From the NCBI RefSeq assembly GCF_018919395.1, contig NZ_JAHLME010000006.1, positions 62,001 to 126,000 on the forward strand: DNA of 64,000 nucleotides, written 5' to 3'. A program made the position numbers and the translations under genes. Positions 34,221-42,466 of the stretch are shown piece by piece; the first letter of the stretch is position 1; every line of letters starts with the position of its first letter. The notes under the pieces are model-generated. The model was given only the letters and a program-made list of their open reading frames with translations. It was not told the origin of the DNA and made no database searches. Source of the stretch: Geomonas azotofigens (GTDB taxonomy: Bacteria > Desulfobacterota > Desulfuromonadia > Geobacterales > Geobacteraceae).

Positions 34221-36296
34221 CTACCCACCAGTCAGCCGCAGGGCGAGCCTGCGGACGTTCTCCAGGGTGAACCCGTACTCCTCGAGGACGCGGTCCCCCG
34301 GCGCGGAGGCGCCGTACCCCTCCACACCGAGCACGGCACCTGCGTCCCCCACGTAGCGGTGCCACCCCTGGGGGCTCCCCGCCTCGATCGCCAGCCGAAG
34401 CGGGACCTCGCGCGGCAGCACGGCCTCGCGGTACTCCGCGGGCTGCTCCTCGAAGAGCTCCCAGCTTGGCAGCGATACCACGCGTACCGCGAGCCCCTCC
34501 TCTTGCAGCCCAAGGCGCGCCCGCAGCGCGAGGGCAACCTCGGAACCGGTGGCGATCAGGATGAGCCGAGGCCCCTCCCCCTCGAAGTCGGCCAGCACGT
34601 AGCCGCCGCGCAGGACACCCTCCGCCGCCCCATAGCGCTCCCGGTCCAGGGTGGGGAGGGCCTGGCGCGACAGCACCAGCGCGACCGGGCGGTCATTGGC
34701 CGAAAGCGCCACCCGCCAGGCAAAGGCGCTCTCGTTGGCGTCGCACGGTCGCAGCACGATGAGGCGCGGGATCGCCCGCAACGAGGCCAGGTGTTCCACC
34801 GGCTGGTGGGTCGGCCCGTCCTCGCCCAGGGCGATCGAGTCGTGGGTGAAGACGTGCACCACCTTCAAGCCGGAGAGGGCGGCGAGGCGCAACGCCGGGC
34901 GCAGGTAGTCCGAGAAGGTGAGGAAGGTGGCCCCGAAGGGGATGGTGCCGCCGTGGGCGGCCATGCCGTTCAGGATCGCCGCCATGCCGTGCTCGCGCAC
35001 CCCGAAGTGGACGTTGGCGCCGCCGGCTCCCCACTCCCCTCCCACCGCCCCCTGGCGGTCTTCCGGCTGCCACTGCTCGCTTTGGAAGTCCCCCTTGCCG
35101 GCAAGCGCGGTGACGGTGGAGGGGTTGAGATCGGCCGAGCCGCCGAAAAGCTGCGGCAGGCGAGCCGCCAGCGCGTTCAGGACCTTCCCCGAGGCGGCGC
35201 GGGTCGCCATCCCCTTCTCGTCGGCGGGAAACTCGGGGAGGGCCTCCAGCCACCCCGCCGGGAGCTCGCCGGAGAGGGCGAGCGCGAGCTCGGCGGCAAG
35301 CTCCGGATAGTCGGCGGCGTAGCGGGCGCGCAACGCCTCCCACTCCCGCTGGGCCGCGCCGCCACGCTCGAGCGCCTGCCGGAAATGCTCGAGCGCGGCA
35401 GCGGGAATCAGGAATTGCGGTTCGGCGGGCCACCCCAGACGCTCCTTGCTGCGCAGCACCTCGTCCGCGCCAAGCGGAGAGCCGTGCGCCTCGAAACTGT
35501 CCTGTTTTCCCGGCGAACCGAAGCCGATGCGGGTGCGCACCATGATGAGCGAGGGGCGACCCGACTCGGCGCGCGCCTCCTCGAGCGCGTCCGCGAGCGC
35601 CGCGAGGTCGTTGCCGTCCGCCACGGTGAGGACCTGCCAGCCGAAGGAGGCGAAGCGCGCGGCGCGGTCCTCGGAAAAGCTCAGGGAGGTCGAGGCGGCC
35701 AGGGTGATGCGGTTGTCGTCGTAGAGGCAGATCAGTTTGCCCAGGCGCAGGTGCCCTGCCAGGGAGGCGGCCTCCGAGACCACCCCCTCCATCAGGTCCC
35801 CGTCGCCGGCGATCAGGTAGCTGTAGTGGTCGATGAGGCGGTAGCCGGGACGGTTGAAGCGCGCGGCCAGGTGGGCCTCCGCCATGGCCATGCCCACCGC
35901 GTTGCCAAAGCCCTGTCCCAGGGGGCCGGTACTCACCTCGACGCCGGGGGTGAGGCCGCGCTCGGGGTGCCCCGGGGTGCGGCTCCCCCACTGCCTGAAG
36001 CGCTTGATCTCCTCCAGCGGCAGGTCGTAACCGGTCAGATGCAGCAGGGAATAGAGCAGCATCGAGCCGTGCCCGGCGGAGAGGACGAAGCGGTCCCGGT
36101 CGAACCAGGCGGGATCGGCCGGGTTGTGCTTCAGGAACCGGGTCCAGAGCTGGTACGCCATGGCGGCCGCCCCCATCGGCATGCCGGGGTGGCCGCTGTT
36201 GGCCTTTTGAATGGCGTCGACCGCGAGAAAGCGCAGGGTGTTGATGCAGAGCTGGTCCAGGTCGGTGGCGGGGGCGGTAACGGGATGCGTGGTCAT
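34221..36296 (-). CDS. tkt: Transketolase
   Basis: A 691-residue full-length transketolase, thiamine-diphosphate dependent, moving two-carbon units in the pentose phosphate pathway. Motifs: [19 protein letters not shown], the ThDP motif [39 protein letters not shown] in the pyrimidine domain and the C-terminal domain with [23 protein letters not shown] lies 7 bp before the ATG. It heads the operon with the transaldolase-like and J-domain genes. Confidence 0.96.
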   Translation of the reverse strand: MTTHPVTAPATDLDQLCINTLRFLAVDAIQKANSGHPGMPMGAAAMAYQLWTRFLKHNPADPAWFDRDRFVLSAGHGSMLLYSLLHLTGYDLPLEEIKRFRQWGSRTPGHPERGLTPGVEVSTGPLGQGFGNAVGMAMAEAHLAARFNRPGYRLIDHYSYLIAGDGDLMEGVVSEAASLAGHLRLGKLICLYDDNRITLAASTSLSFSEDRAARFASFGWQVLTVADGNDLAALADALEEARAESGRPSLIMVRTRIGFGSPGKQDSFEAHGSPLGADEVLRSKERLGWPAEPQFLIPAAALEHFRQALERGGAAQREWEALRARYAADYPELAAELALALSGELPAGWLEALPEFPADEKGMATRAASGKVLNALAARLPQLFGGSADLNPSTVTALAGKGDFQSEQWQPEDRQGAVGGEWGAGGANVHFGVREHGMAAILNGMAAHGGTIPFGATFLTFSDYLRPALRLAALSGLKVVHVFTHDSIALGEDGPTHQPVEHLASLRAIPRLIVLRPCDANESAFAWRVALSANDRPVALVLSRQALPTLDRERYGAAEGVLRGGYVLADFEGEGPRLILIATGSEVALALRARLGLQEEGLAVRVVSLPSWELFEEQPAEYREAVLPREVPLRLAIEAGSPQGWHRYVGDAGAVLGVEGYGASAPGDRVLEEYGFTLENVRRLALRLTGG

Positions 36297-36516
36297 GGCG
36301 CTGCTCCTCCAGGTATGAGATCCGGGAGCATCGACATTGTTTCCGCCACCCTTCGTTCATTGACCCCAGAAGGAACTGTGACAGGAAAATTGCGCTGCTT
36401 CCTGCCATGACTATAACAAGTGACAAGCCAAATAGAAACTGTAGCAGCCACTCTCTATGACGTGAACACCATTTCCCGATACAGTTCCCGTTGCCGCCGC
36501 GACCTGTCGCCGCCGC

Positions 36517-37512
36517 CTAGTCGGAATTGTCGACGAATCGAAGCGCCGCCTCGGGCGAGCGCGCGCCGGCCACCTGGAACCCGCAGACCGACTTGTCGAG
36601 GCTGCACCAGACGTCGTCGCACAGTTTGAGCCCCACGGCCTGGGCGTTCTCCTCGAGGTAGCGCAGGTGCCTGGTCCCGGGGATGGGGACGACGTCGCTG
36701 CCGCGGCGCAACAGCCACGCGAGCGCCACCTGGGCTGGCGTGGCGTCGTGGGCGCAGGCGAGTTCGTTGACCATGGAGACCAGGGTGAAGTTGTGGCGCA
36801 GGTTCTCGGCGAGAAAGCGCGGGTTCTTGCGGCGCCAGTCGCACGGCTCGAGGTCGTCGGTGCTCCTGATCTTGCCGGCCAGGAACCCCCTCCCCATCGG
36901 GCTGTAGGCCACGAAGCCGATCCCCAGTTCGCGCAGCACCGGCAGGAGCTTGTCCTCCACCCCCCTCTCCCACAGCGAATATTCCGACTGCACGGCGGAG
37001 AGCGGGTGCACGGCATGGGCGCGGCGCACGATCCCGGGGCCCACCTCGGAGAGGCCGATGTAGCGCACCTTCCCCTCCCGCACCAGTTCCGACAGGGCTC
37101 CCACCGTCTCCTCGACCGGGACCGCCGGGTCCAGGCGGTGCTGGTAATAGAGGTCGATGTAGTCCGTCCCCAGGCGCTTCAAGGAGCCGTCGATGGACCT
37201 GCGCACCTGGGCCGGGCTGCTGTCCAGCCCGACCTGCCTGCCGTGCGGCCCGAAGCGCCAGGCGAACTTGGTGGCGAGCACCAGCTTTTGGCGCGGCACC
37301 TCCTTCAGCAGGCGCCCCAGGAGTTCCTCGTTGCAGAAGGGGCCGTACACCTCGGCGGTATCCCAGAAGGTGATGCCGAGCTCCATGGCCCGGCGCAGTA
37401 CCCGGATCGACTCGGTCAGGTCCTGGCTCCCGTAGCTGTAGGTCAACCCGCGACAGCCAAGCCCCAGTGCCGACACCTCCAGCCCCTGTTGCCCCAGTTT
37501 GCGTTTGTGCAT
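36517..37512 (-). CDS. Aldo/keto reductase
   Basis: A 331-residue AKR with the standard tetrad: Asp and Tyr in FWDTAEVYGP, Lys in VLATKFAW, His in DLYYQHRLD. The NADPH-binding end is recognisable (VVPIPGTRHLRYLEENAQAV). It is closest to the AKR13-like group of oxidoreductases acting on aldehydes and ketones; the substrate is unknown. The ATG at 37512 has GGGGGAGG 5 bp upstream. It stands alone, 220 bp from the transketolase gene; that gap shows nothing recognisable. Confidence 0.92.
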   Translation of the reverse strand: MHKRKLGQQGLEVSALGLGCRGLTYSYGSQDLTESIRVLRRAMELGITFWDTAEVYGPFCNEELLGRLLKEVPRQKLVLATKFAWRFGPHGRQVGLDSSPAQVRRSIDGSLKRLGTDYIDLYYQHRLDPAVPVEETVGALSELVREGKVRYIGLSEVGPGIVRRAHAVHPLSAVQSEYSLWERGVEDKLLPVLRELGIGFVAYSPMGRGFLAGKIRSTDDLEPCDWRRKNPRFLAENLRHNFTLVSMVNELACAHDATPAQVALAWLLRRGSDVVPIPGTRHLRYLEENAQAVGLKLCDDVWCSLDKSVCGFQVAGARSPEAALRFVDNSD

Positions 37513-37658
37513 AAGACCTCCCCCCAAAACAGGCTCTACGTTCTATGTTCTACGTGTCCAGGATCCGGTACCGGGTTCCTCGATATCGGTGACGTCCGTT
37601 CTGGAGACTCGGCACCTGGAACGGGTACGGTCCCTTCCACGCTCCGGCGGGTGCGGCA

Positions 37659-37693
37659 ACAAAAATAGCCCATACGGGATATGGGCTATTTCT
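37659..37693 (-). terminator. Rho-independent terminator of the OmpA-like gene
   Basis: AAATAGCCCATA (37663-37674) pairs with TATGGGCTATTT (37680-37691); on the minus strand it is followed by T-rich sequence (TTTTTG). It lies about 75 bp after the OmpA-family stop. Confidence 0.85.
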
Positions 37694-37765
37694 GCGGCGG
37701 AGGTGGTCAGGGGTGCCGTTGGCCAGGGTGCTGAAGGTGAGCGCGGGACCCCTGGCCGCACATGG

Positions 37766-39193
37766 TTACTTGTTGACGACGCAGTCGATGATGGCGTTGA
37801 TCCTGCGGTTTTGCTGCCGCCCTTCCGCGGTGTTGTTGTAGGCGATGGGGCGGGTCGAGCCGAACCCCTTGGCGGAGAGACGGGAGCGCTCGATGCCGAA
37901 GTTCTTGACCAGGTAGTCGGCCACGTTCTGGGCGCGCTGCTGGGACAGCTTCATGTTCTGTGCGGCGTTGCCGGTGTTGTCGGTGTGCCCTTCGATGACG
38001 GCGGTCGTGGTGGTGTAGCGCTTCATGTAGTCGGCCACCTTGGCGATCTCATCGCGGTACTGCGGCTTGATCTCGGCCTTGCCCGGGTCGAAGTCGACCA
38101 CCAGGGACATGCAGAGACGCTCGGGCGGGGTAACCTGCTGCACGTCGAAGGCGCAGTCGATGATCGCCTCGATGCGGCGGTTCTTCTGCTTCCCTTCATT
38201 GGTCGCGTTGTCGGCGATGGGGCGGGTGAAGCCGTAGCCCTTGGCGGCGAGGCGGGTGCGCTCGATGCCGTACTGCTCGGCCAGCACGTCGACCACGGCC
38301 TGCGCGCGGCGCTGGGAGAGGTCCATGTTGTGGTTGTAGGAGCCGACGTTGTCGGTGTGCCCCTCGATGACGGCCGTGGTGGTCGGGTACTTCTTCATGA
38401 AGTTGCCGACCTGGGCGATCTGGTCGCGCAGTTCCTGGCGCACGATGGCCTTGTCGATGTCGAACTCACCCTGCAGGGTGATGCAGTACTTGTAGTGCCC
38501 CGGGGTCGGCTCGGCTGCCACGGGCGCGGGCTGCGGCTGCGCCTGCGGTTCGGGCTGCGCCGGCGGCGGGGTCTGGGCGACGGTGCCGCCGGGCTCGGTC
38601 GCCGCGGCCCTGGCGGGAGCGGCCTTCATGGAGCGGCCGCCCACCACGAAGGTGAGGCCGACGCTGTATTCCCAGTTCCTGGCGATGTTCTCACGGACGT
38701 GGTCGCTCTGGAAGTCGATGATGCGGCGGGCGTCGGCCCTGAAGGCGATGTCATCGTTGAAGAAGAGCTTGAAGCCGGCGCCGCCGTTGGCCGTGCCGTC
38801 GTGGGAGTTGGCGCCGTGGTACCTGATGGTGGTCCCGCCGCCGCCCAGGGCGAGGTAGGGAACGAAGGCGGACCTGGGCATGAAGTTCCAGATCAGGTCC
38901 AGGTGGTAGGAGTACATGCCGTTCTCGATATCGGTGGCCTGATCCTCGATCTTCAGATAGCTCCCCACGAGCTCGGTGGCGAAGTTGTCGGTCCAGTCGT
39001 AGCCGAGCCTCAAACCGCCGGTTATCCGGTTCTCCCTGTAGTTGCGCTGTGGCAGTTTCGAATCATCGAAGATGTAACCGCCGACGAAGGGGGAGATGGA
39101 GAACGCCCCCGCGCGTTCTCCGGCGTGCGCCGTGGCGGCCAGCGCCATCACGGCCAGGACCATGATGCAGATAAAGCCGGTGATCTTTTTCAT
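37766..39193 (-). CDS. Outer-membrane protein with beta-barrel domain and two tandem OmpA domains
   Basis: A 475-residue protein: signal peptide (1-24, cleavage after AHA), an 8-strand OmpA-like barrel domain (about 28-190, with glycine-rich strands and GLTFVVGG at its end), a Pro/Gln/Ala linker (200-230), and two complete OmpA peptidoglycan-binding domains (about 235-350 and 360-475). Each has the TAVIEGHTDN signature, an R-A-Q box and the conserved NRRI motif. OmpA domains bind diaminopimelate in peptidoglycan and tie the outer membrane to the wall. Most family members have one such domain; the duplication is unusual. The RBS (AAGGAGG) is good and a terminator follows. Confidence 0.92.
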   Translation of the reverse strand: MKKITGFICIMVLAVMALAATAHAGERAGAFSISPFVGGYIFDDSKLPQRNYRENRITGGLRLGYDWTDNFATELVGSYLKIEDQATDIENGMYSYHLDLIWNFMPRSAFVPYLALGGGGTTIRYHGANSHDGTANGGAGFKLFFNDDIAFRADARRIIDFQSDHVRENIARNWEYSVGLTFVVGGRSMKAAPARAAATEPGGTVAQTPPPAQPEPQAQPQPAPVAAEPTPGHYKYCITLQGEFDIDKAIVRQELRDQIAQVGNFMKKYPTTTAVIEGHTDNVGSYNHNMDLSQRRAQAVVDVLAEQYGIERTRLAAKGYGFTRPIADNATNEGKQKNRRIEAIIDCAFDVQQVTPPERLCMSLVVDFDPGKAEIKPQYRDEIAKVADYMKRYTTTTAVIEGHTDNTGNAAQNMKLSQQRAQNVADYLVKNFGIERSRLSAKGFGSTRPIAYNNTAEGRQQNRRINAIIDCVVNK

Positions 39194-39451
39194 CGTGGTA
39201 GCCTCCTTGTTGAGAGCATCTCGGCCTGGAGATCCTCCCGCTAATTTTTCGAGCCGGCCTCTGGCTGGCCCATCCAGTCCCGGCCCAAGCCGGCGTGAAA
39301 GATCCGCTAACCCGTTGTTTCAGTTACCCGGGCGCCTGGTTCGCCGGCGCCGGAAAAATTAACGTTTACCAATATAACGTCATTCATCTGGGTGTCAACC
39401 AGCGAAAAGCCGCTCTGGAAGCCGCTGCGCAAAGGATGAACAGCGCGCGGT

Positions 39452-39820
39452 TCACTCGCCGCGGCTGCGGGTCATGTCCCGGGCCGCCTTGACCTCGTCC
39501 GCCGGGAGTCCGGCCTCGAGGTACTCGGCCACCCCGCCCGCGAGGACCCGAGCCGTTACCCCGTTCTCCGTGAGAAAGGCGGCCAACTCCAGCGCCGGCT
39601 CGTCGTTGGGCAAGCCGGAACAGACCACCACCAGGCGGTCGCGCGGCAGTTCCGGGAGATGCCGCTTGGCGTCGTCGAAATCGACCCGGAGCGCCCCCCG
39701 CACCCGGCGCACGGCGTAGTCGACATCGCCGGGGTGCCGCAACTCGATAAAAAAGAGCGGCTCCCCTTCCTTGATCCGCTCCCATACCCAGTCCGTCGAT
39801 ACCGCCAGATCGCTCCGCAT
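39452..39820 (-). CDS. Single-domain rhodanese-like protein
   Basis: A 122-residue rhodanese domain (sulfurtransferase fold). The active-site cysteine is Cys67 in VVVCSGLPNDEPALELA, and the fold ends with GVTARVLAGGVAEYLEAGLP. The catalytic loop CSGLPND differs from the usual 6-residue C-x5 loop, so the substrate is uncertain. No signal peptide, so it is cytosolic. It lies 14 bp after the small membrane protein gene on the same strand and probably shares its transcript. Confidence 0.88.
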   Translation of the reverse strand: MRSDLAVSTDWVWERIKEGEPLFFIELRHPGDVDYAVRRVRGALRVDFDDAKRHLPELPRDRLVVVCSGLPNDEPALELAAFLTENGVTARVLAGGVAEYLEAGLPADEVKAARDMTRSRGE

Positions 39821-39834
39821 GGTCCCCTCCCCGC

Positions 39835-40032
39835 TCAGTCTTCCCCCTCGTCGCCGGCTTTCTGGTCGACGTGCCGGCCATCGACCTTCCTGCGCGAGGT
39901 GAAGTACACGAACAGGGCGATGGCCAGCACGATGAACAGCGTGACGCTCAGGGCGAAGGTGCCGAAGGAATGTTTGGCTACCGGAACGGGAACGGTCGAC
40001 GGAGCCTGGGTTTGCGCTTGCACAGTGGCCAT
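39835..40032 (-). CDS. Small single-pass membrane protein, unknown function
   Basis: A 65-residue protein: polar N-terminus, one membrane helix (about 25-43, FALSVTLFIVLAIALFVYF) and a charged C-terminus (TSRRKVDGRHVDQKAGDEGED). AAAGGAGGAG before the ATG at 40032 is very strong, which argues that it is real. It lies just upstream of the rhodanese gene. I do not recognise the family; small oxidase-type subunits look similar, but there is no such enzyme here. Confidence 0.6.
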   Translation of the reverse strand: MATVQAQTQAPSTVPVPVAKHSFGTFALSVTLFIVLAIALFVYFTSRRKVDGRHVDQKAGDEGED

Positions 40033-40327
40033 GGTCTCCTCCTTTGAGCCGGTCATCCCGCTTATTGCCCGGCGGGCGGCACCCATTTAAAATAACTTAG
40101 TGTTTTTTAATGTCAACAAGCCAATCTTTCTTTTTTGGCGTGACTGGAACAGAAGGGAAGAGTTGAGCGCCCGGACCTGTTGGCGAGAGACAGGGTCGAA
40201 CCGGCGGGAAACTTTATGAAAGGGCACACGGCGCACACACGACAACGCCGCGCACAGGCGGGGGGGCAATGACTGTCGCGGCGGGCGGGGAAGGACGTCG
40301 ATAATGAAATAAAAATCACTGGGATTT

Positions 40328-40365
40328 ATGCAAGAAAACTATTACCATTCAAATAGTTCCTGCAT
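40328..40365. repeat. Imperfect inverted repeat upstream of flgM
   Basis: ATGCA (40328-40332) and TGCAT (40361-40365) flank an inner AACTATT/AATAGTT pair. It lies 32 bp before the flgM start and could be an operator or leader stem. The rest of the gap 40033-40396 shows no gene. Confidence 0.4.
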
Positions 40366-40396
40366 ACACACCCACAACGAGCAAAGAGCCGGAGAT

Positions 40397-40681
40397 ATGA
40401 ACATCACCGATAAAATAGAGCAGGCCAAGCCTGCCATTCCCGTAGAGGGAAGGATGGACGCCCCGCCGCGGACCCGGGCGCAGCAACCGGAAGGCCGCCC
40501 CGAGCGACAGGATGACCTGGTCGAGCTCTCCACCTCCCTGTCCCAGATTTCCACCCATGACCTGGACCAGCAGCAGGCCCGGCGGGTAGCCGCCATCAAG
40601 GCACGCATCCAGTCGGGAGAGTACCGGGTCGATTCCCGGCAGGTGGCCGAGAAGATGCTTGCCAACAACAGCGGCATCTGA
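40397..40681 (+). CDS. flgM: FlgM-like anti-sigma28 factor
   Basis: A 94-residue protein whose C-terminal half fits FlgM: DDLVELSTSLSQI, then RVAAIKARIQSGEYRVDSRQVAEKMLAN. FlgM holds the flagellar sigma factor FliA until the hook is complete and is then exported. The N-terminal half is disordered in composition, as in the family. It lies alone, away from other flagellar genes. GGAG is close to the ATG at 40397. A strong terminator follows. Confidence 0.88.
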   Translation: MNITDKIEQAKPAIPVEGRMDAPPRTRAQQPEGRPERQDDLVELSTSLSQISTHDLDQQQARRVAAIKARIQSGEYRVDSRQVAEKMLANNSGI

Positions 40682-40711
40682 CCGCCCCCTCCCCCTCAAC
40701 AACCTGAAACG

Positions 40712-40749
40712 CCAAACGGCGCGTCACCTGGCGGTGACACGCCGTTTTT
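40712..40749 (+). terminator. Rho-independent terminator of flgM
   Basis: AAACGGCGCGTCACC (40714-40728) pairs with GGTGACACGCCGTTT (40733-40747) with one mismatch, followed by TTC; GC-rich stem plus T-run. Confidence 0.9.
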
Positions 40750-40862
40750 CATTGCCCCCCTTCAGAGCCGCGCCGCTTGATCTCGCGCAACTTCACCGTG
40801 GTCTGGTTGAAGTGCCGCGCCAGCTCCCCGGACTCGTCGTTGCCGGGCCCCTGCGCGGCGCC
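40749..40862 (-). pseudogene. Possible remnant of a HAMP-domain receptor
   Basis: On the minus strand the frame reads GNDESGELARHFNQTTVKLREIKR before a stop. This closely resembles the second half of a HAMP domain (DEIGELARAFNxMTxxLRE). Nothing of a sensor or signalling domain is attached and there is no usable start, so it is at best a leftover of a deleted receptor gene; chance similarity cannot be ruled out for so short a stretch. Confidence 0.35.
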
Positions 40863-40896
40863 AGCGTTCGGGACGGAAACAATTAAAAAATAAAAA

Positions 40897-42402
40897 TCAC
40901 CGAGGGGTCGTTTCGTCCCCTTGGAGGAGTCTCCCCAGGTCGTACTCGAGGTGCTGGTAATCGGGAAAGCGCCAGCTTCCACCCCAGGTGAAGCCGCGCT
41001 GCCGGAAGGGGGTGAGCAGCGGGTCGCCCGGCTGCAGCATGCCGGGGCGCGGTTGCTGCCGGTCCAGGTGGTCGGCCGAAGCCGCCGGAAGAACCCGGCA
41101 CAGGGCGGGGTTGCCGAGGCAGAAATCCCGCGCGGCGGCGGCTCCCGCTACGCTCGCGCCTTGCTGCCGCGCCCCCTCCTCGAGCATCAGGTAGGGGTTT
41201 TGCCTCGGGTTGATGTCGATGGCGGCGCCGTAGCTGTGCCTGGAGAAGACCCCGGGCCTGCCGGGGACCTCGCGGCAGTTGAAGGCCGAGCTGTTGTTGG
41301 CGTCCATGGAGCGGAAATCGTCGGCATCGAAGGCGTCGATGAGCTCCATCCTTTCGATGGGGAAGCGGCCGTTGTAGGCGTGGTGCAGGGAATCCATGAA
41401 GAAGGCCGCGAGCACCTGGTGCACCACCAGCTCGCCGTAGTGTGGCTGGCCGTCGAAGCCCCAGAACGAGGTGACCAGGTAGGCGAGCTGGTCCAGCGGG
41501 ACCGGGCATTCCGGCCGCCAGGACTGCTTCTCCCGCATCAGGCGCCCCACGCTGTCGGGCAGCGAGACGGCGGCGGCGAAGAAGCCCCCGGCGCCGCGAC
41601 GTAGCGCCAACAGGCGTCCCCCCTGGGAAAGCCGCTCCTTCAGTCCGGCCGGCAGGTCGTCCGGAAGCTGCGCCGCGACGCCGGCGGACGCGGCCGCCAC
41701 GGCGGAGGCGCTGCCGATCACGACCTGCGGCCGTTGTTCCGGGTCGAGCCAGCCGATGACCCGCACCAGCTCCTTTTCCGGCAGCGAGACGCACCCGGCG
41801 GTGCCGCTCTCCGGGCCCCGCTCGACGTGGATGAAGATGGCGCTTCCCATGTCGCGCACCGCCGGCTCCGTGTTGTAGTCGAGCGCCAGGGCGTACCGGT
41901 AGAGCGGATCGGGACGCAAGAGCTCCTCGAAGGAGGAGGCCCTGGTCTCGCCGCGCCAGACCCAGCGGTTGTAGTCGGGGGATTGGGGGTCGTCGACCCA
42001 AAGGTCGTGGGTATCGACCTGGCGGTAGGGGAACGTACCGGGGAGAGTGGCGGGGTAGCCGAAGGCGGTGCGCAGGGGGAAGATGCCGGCAGGGGTGCGG
42101 CCGTCACCTTCGCGCTTCTCGAACGGGGGCGCCACACCGTTGCGCCCCAGGTTGACCGGGACCGCCGGCAGGGCAAGCTCCCACCCCAAAAGCGAGCGCC
42201 GCACCGGGTAGAGGGTCGCCTGCGGCAGCCCCGGGGTGCCCGGGTCGACGTAGAGGAACTGGCCGCTGTGGGAGCTGCGCGCGATGCCGTCCAGGCTCTC
42301 GCTGATGCGCCGCGGCAGTTCGCGGTTCGAGCTGCATCCTGTCACCAGGGCCAGGGTTGCCAGCGTAACGCCGCCGAAGATGGATCGCCAAGTCCTGTTC
42401 AT
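40897..42402 (-). CDS. Lipoprotein fusing an L,D-transpeptidase (YkuD) to an M15-type peptidase
   Basis: A 501-residue protein. A lipobox (LVTGC, Cys23) marks it as a lipoprotein. The first half (about 50-230) has the YkuD motif IFIHVERGPESGTAGCVSL, with His192 and catalytic Cys204. The second half (about 320-490) has the M15 zinc-peptidase motifs SRHSYGAAIDINP (His389, Asp396) and FPDYQHLEY (His484, with Glu486 next to it). L,D-transpeptidases cross-link peptidoglycan through meso-diaminopimelate; M15 enzymes trim the peptides. Joining both activities in one chain is unusual. Acting at the periplasmic face of a membrane is inferred from the lipobox. It is followed by an AT-rich gap and flgM on the other strand. 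Confidence 0.88.
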   Translation of the reverse strand: MNRTWRSIFGGVTLATLALVTGCSSNRELPRRISESLDGIARSSHSGQFLYVDPGTPGLPQATLYPVRRSLLGWELALPAVPVNLGRNGVAPPFEKREGDGRTPAGIFPLRTAFGYPATLPGTFPYRQVDTHDLWVDDPQSPDYNRWVWRGETRASSFEELLRPDPLYRYALALDYNTEPAVRDMGSAIFIHVERGPESGTAGCVSLPEKELVRVIGWLDPEQRPQVVIGSASAVAAASAGVAAQLPDDLPAGLKERLSQGGRLLALRRGAGGFFAAAVSLPDSVGRLMREKQSWRPECPVPLDQLAYLVTSFWGFDGQPHYGELVVHQVLAAFFMDSLHHAYNGRFPIERMELIDAFDADDFRSMDANNSSAFNCREVPGRPGVFSRHSYGAAIDINPRQNPYLMLEEGARQQGASVAGAAAARDFCLGNPALCRVLPAASADHLDRQQPRPGMLQPGDPLLTPFRQRGFTWGGSWRFPDYQHLEYDLGRLLQGDETTPR

Positions 42403-42466
42403 GCCCCGCTCCTGGTGTGAGATTAGAGTCGTCTATACGATTTTGGAGCGGGAAAGGCAAGGAAAA

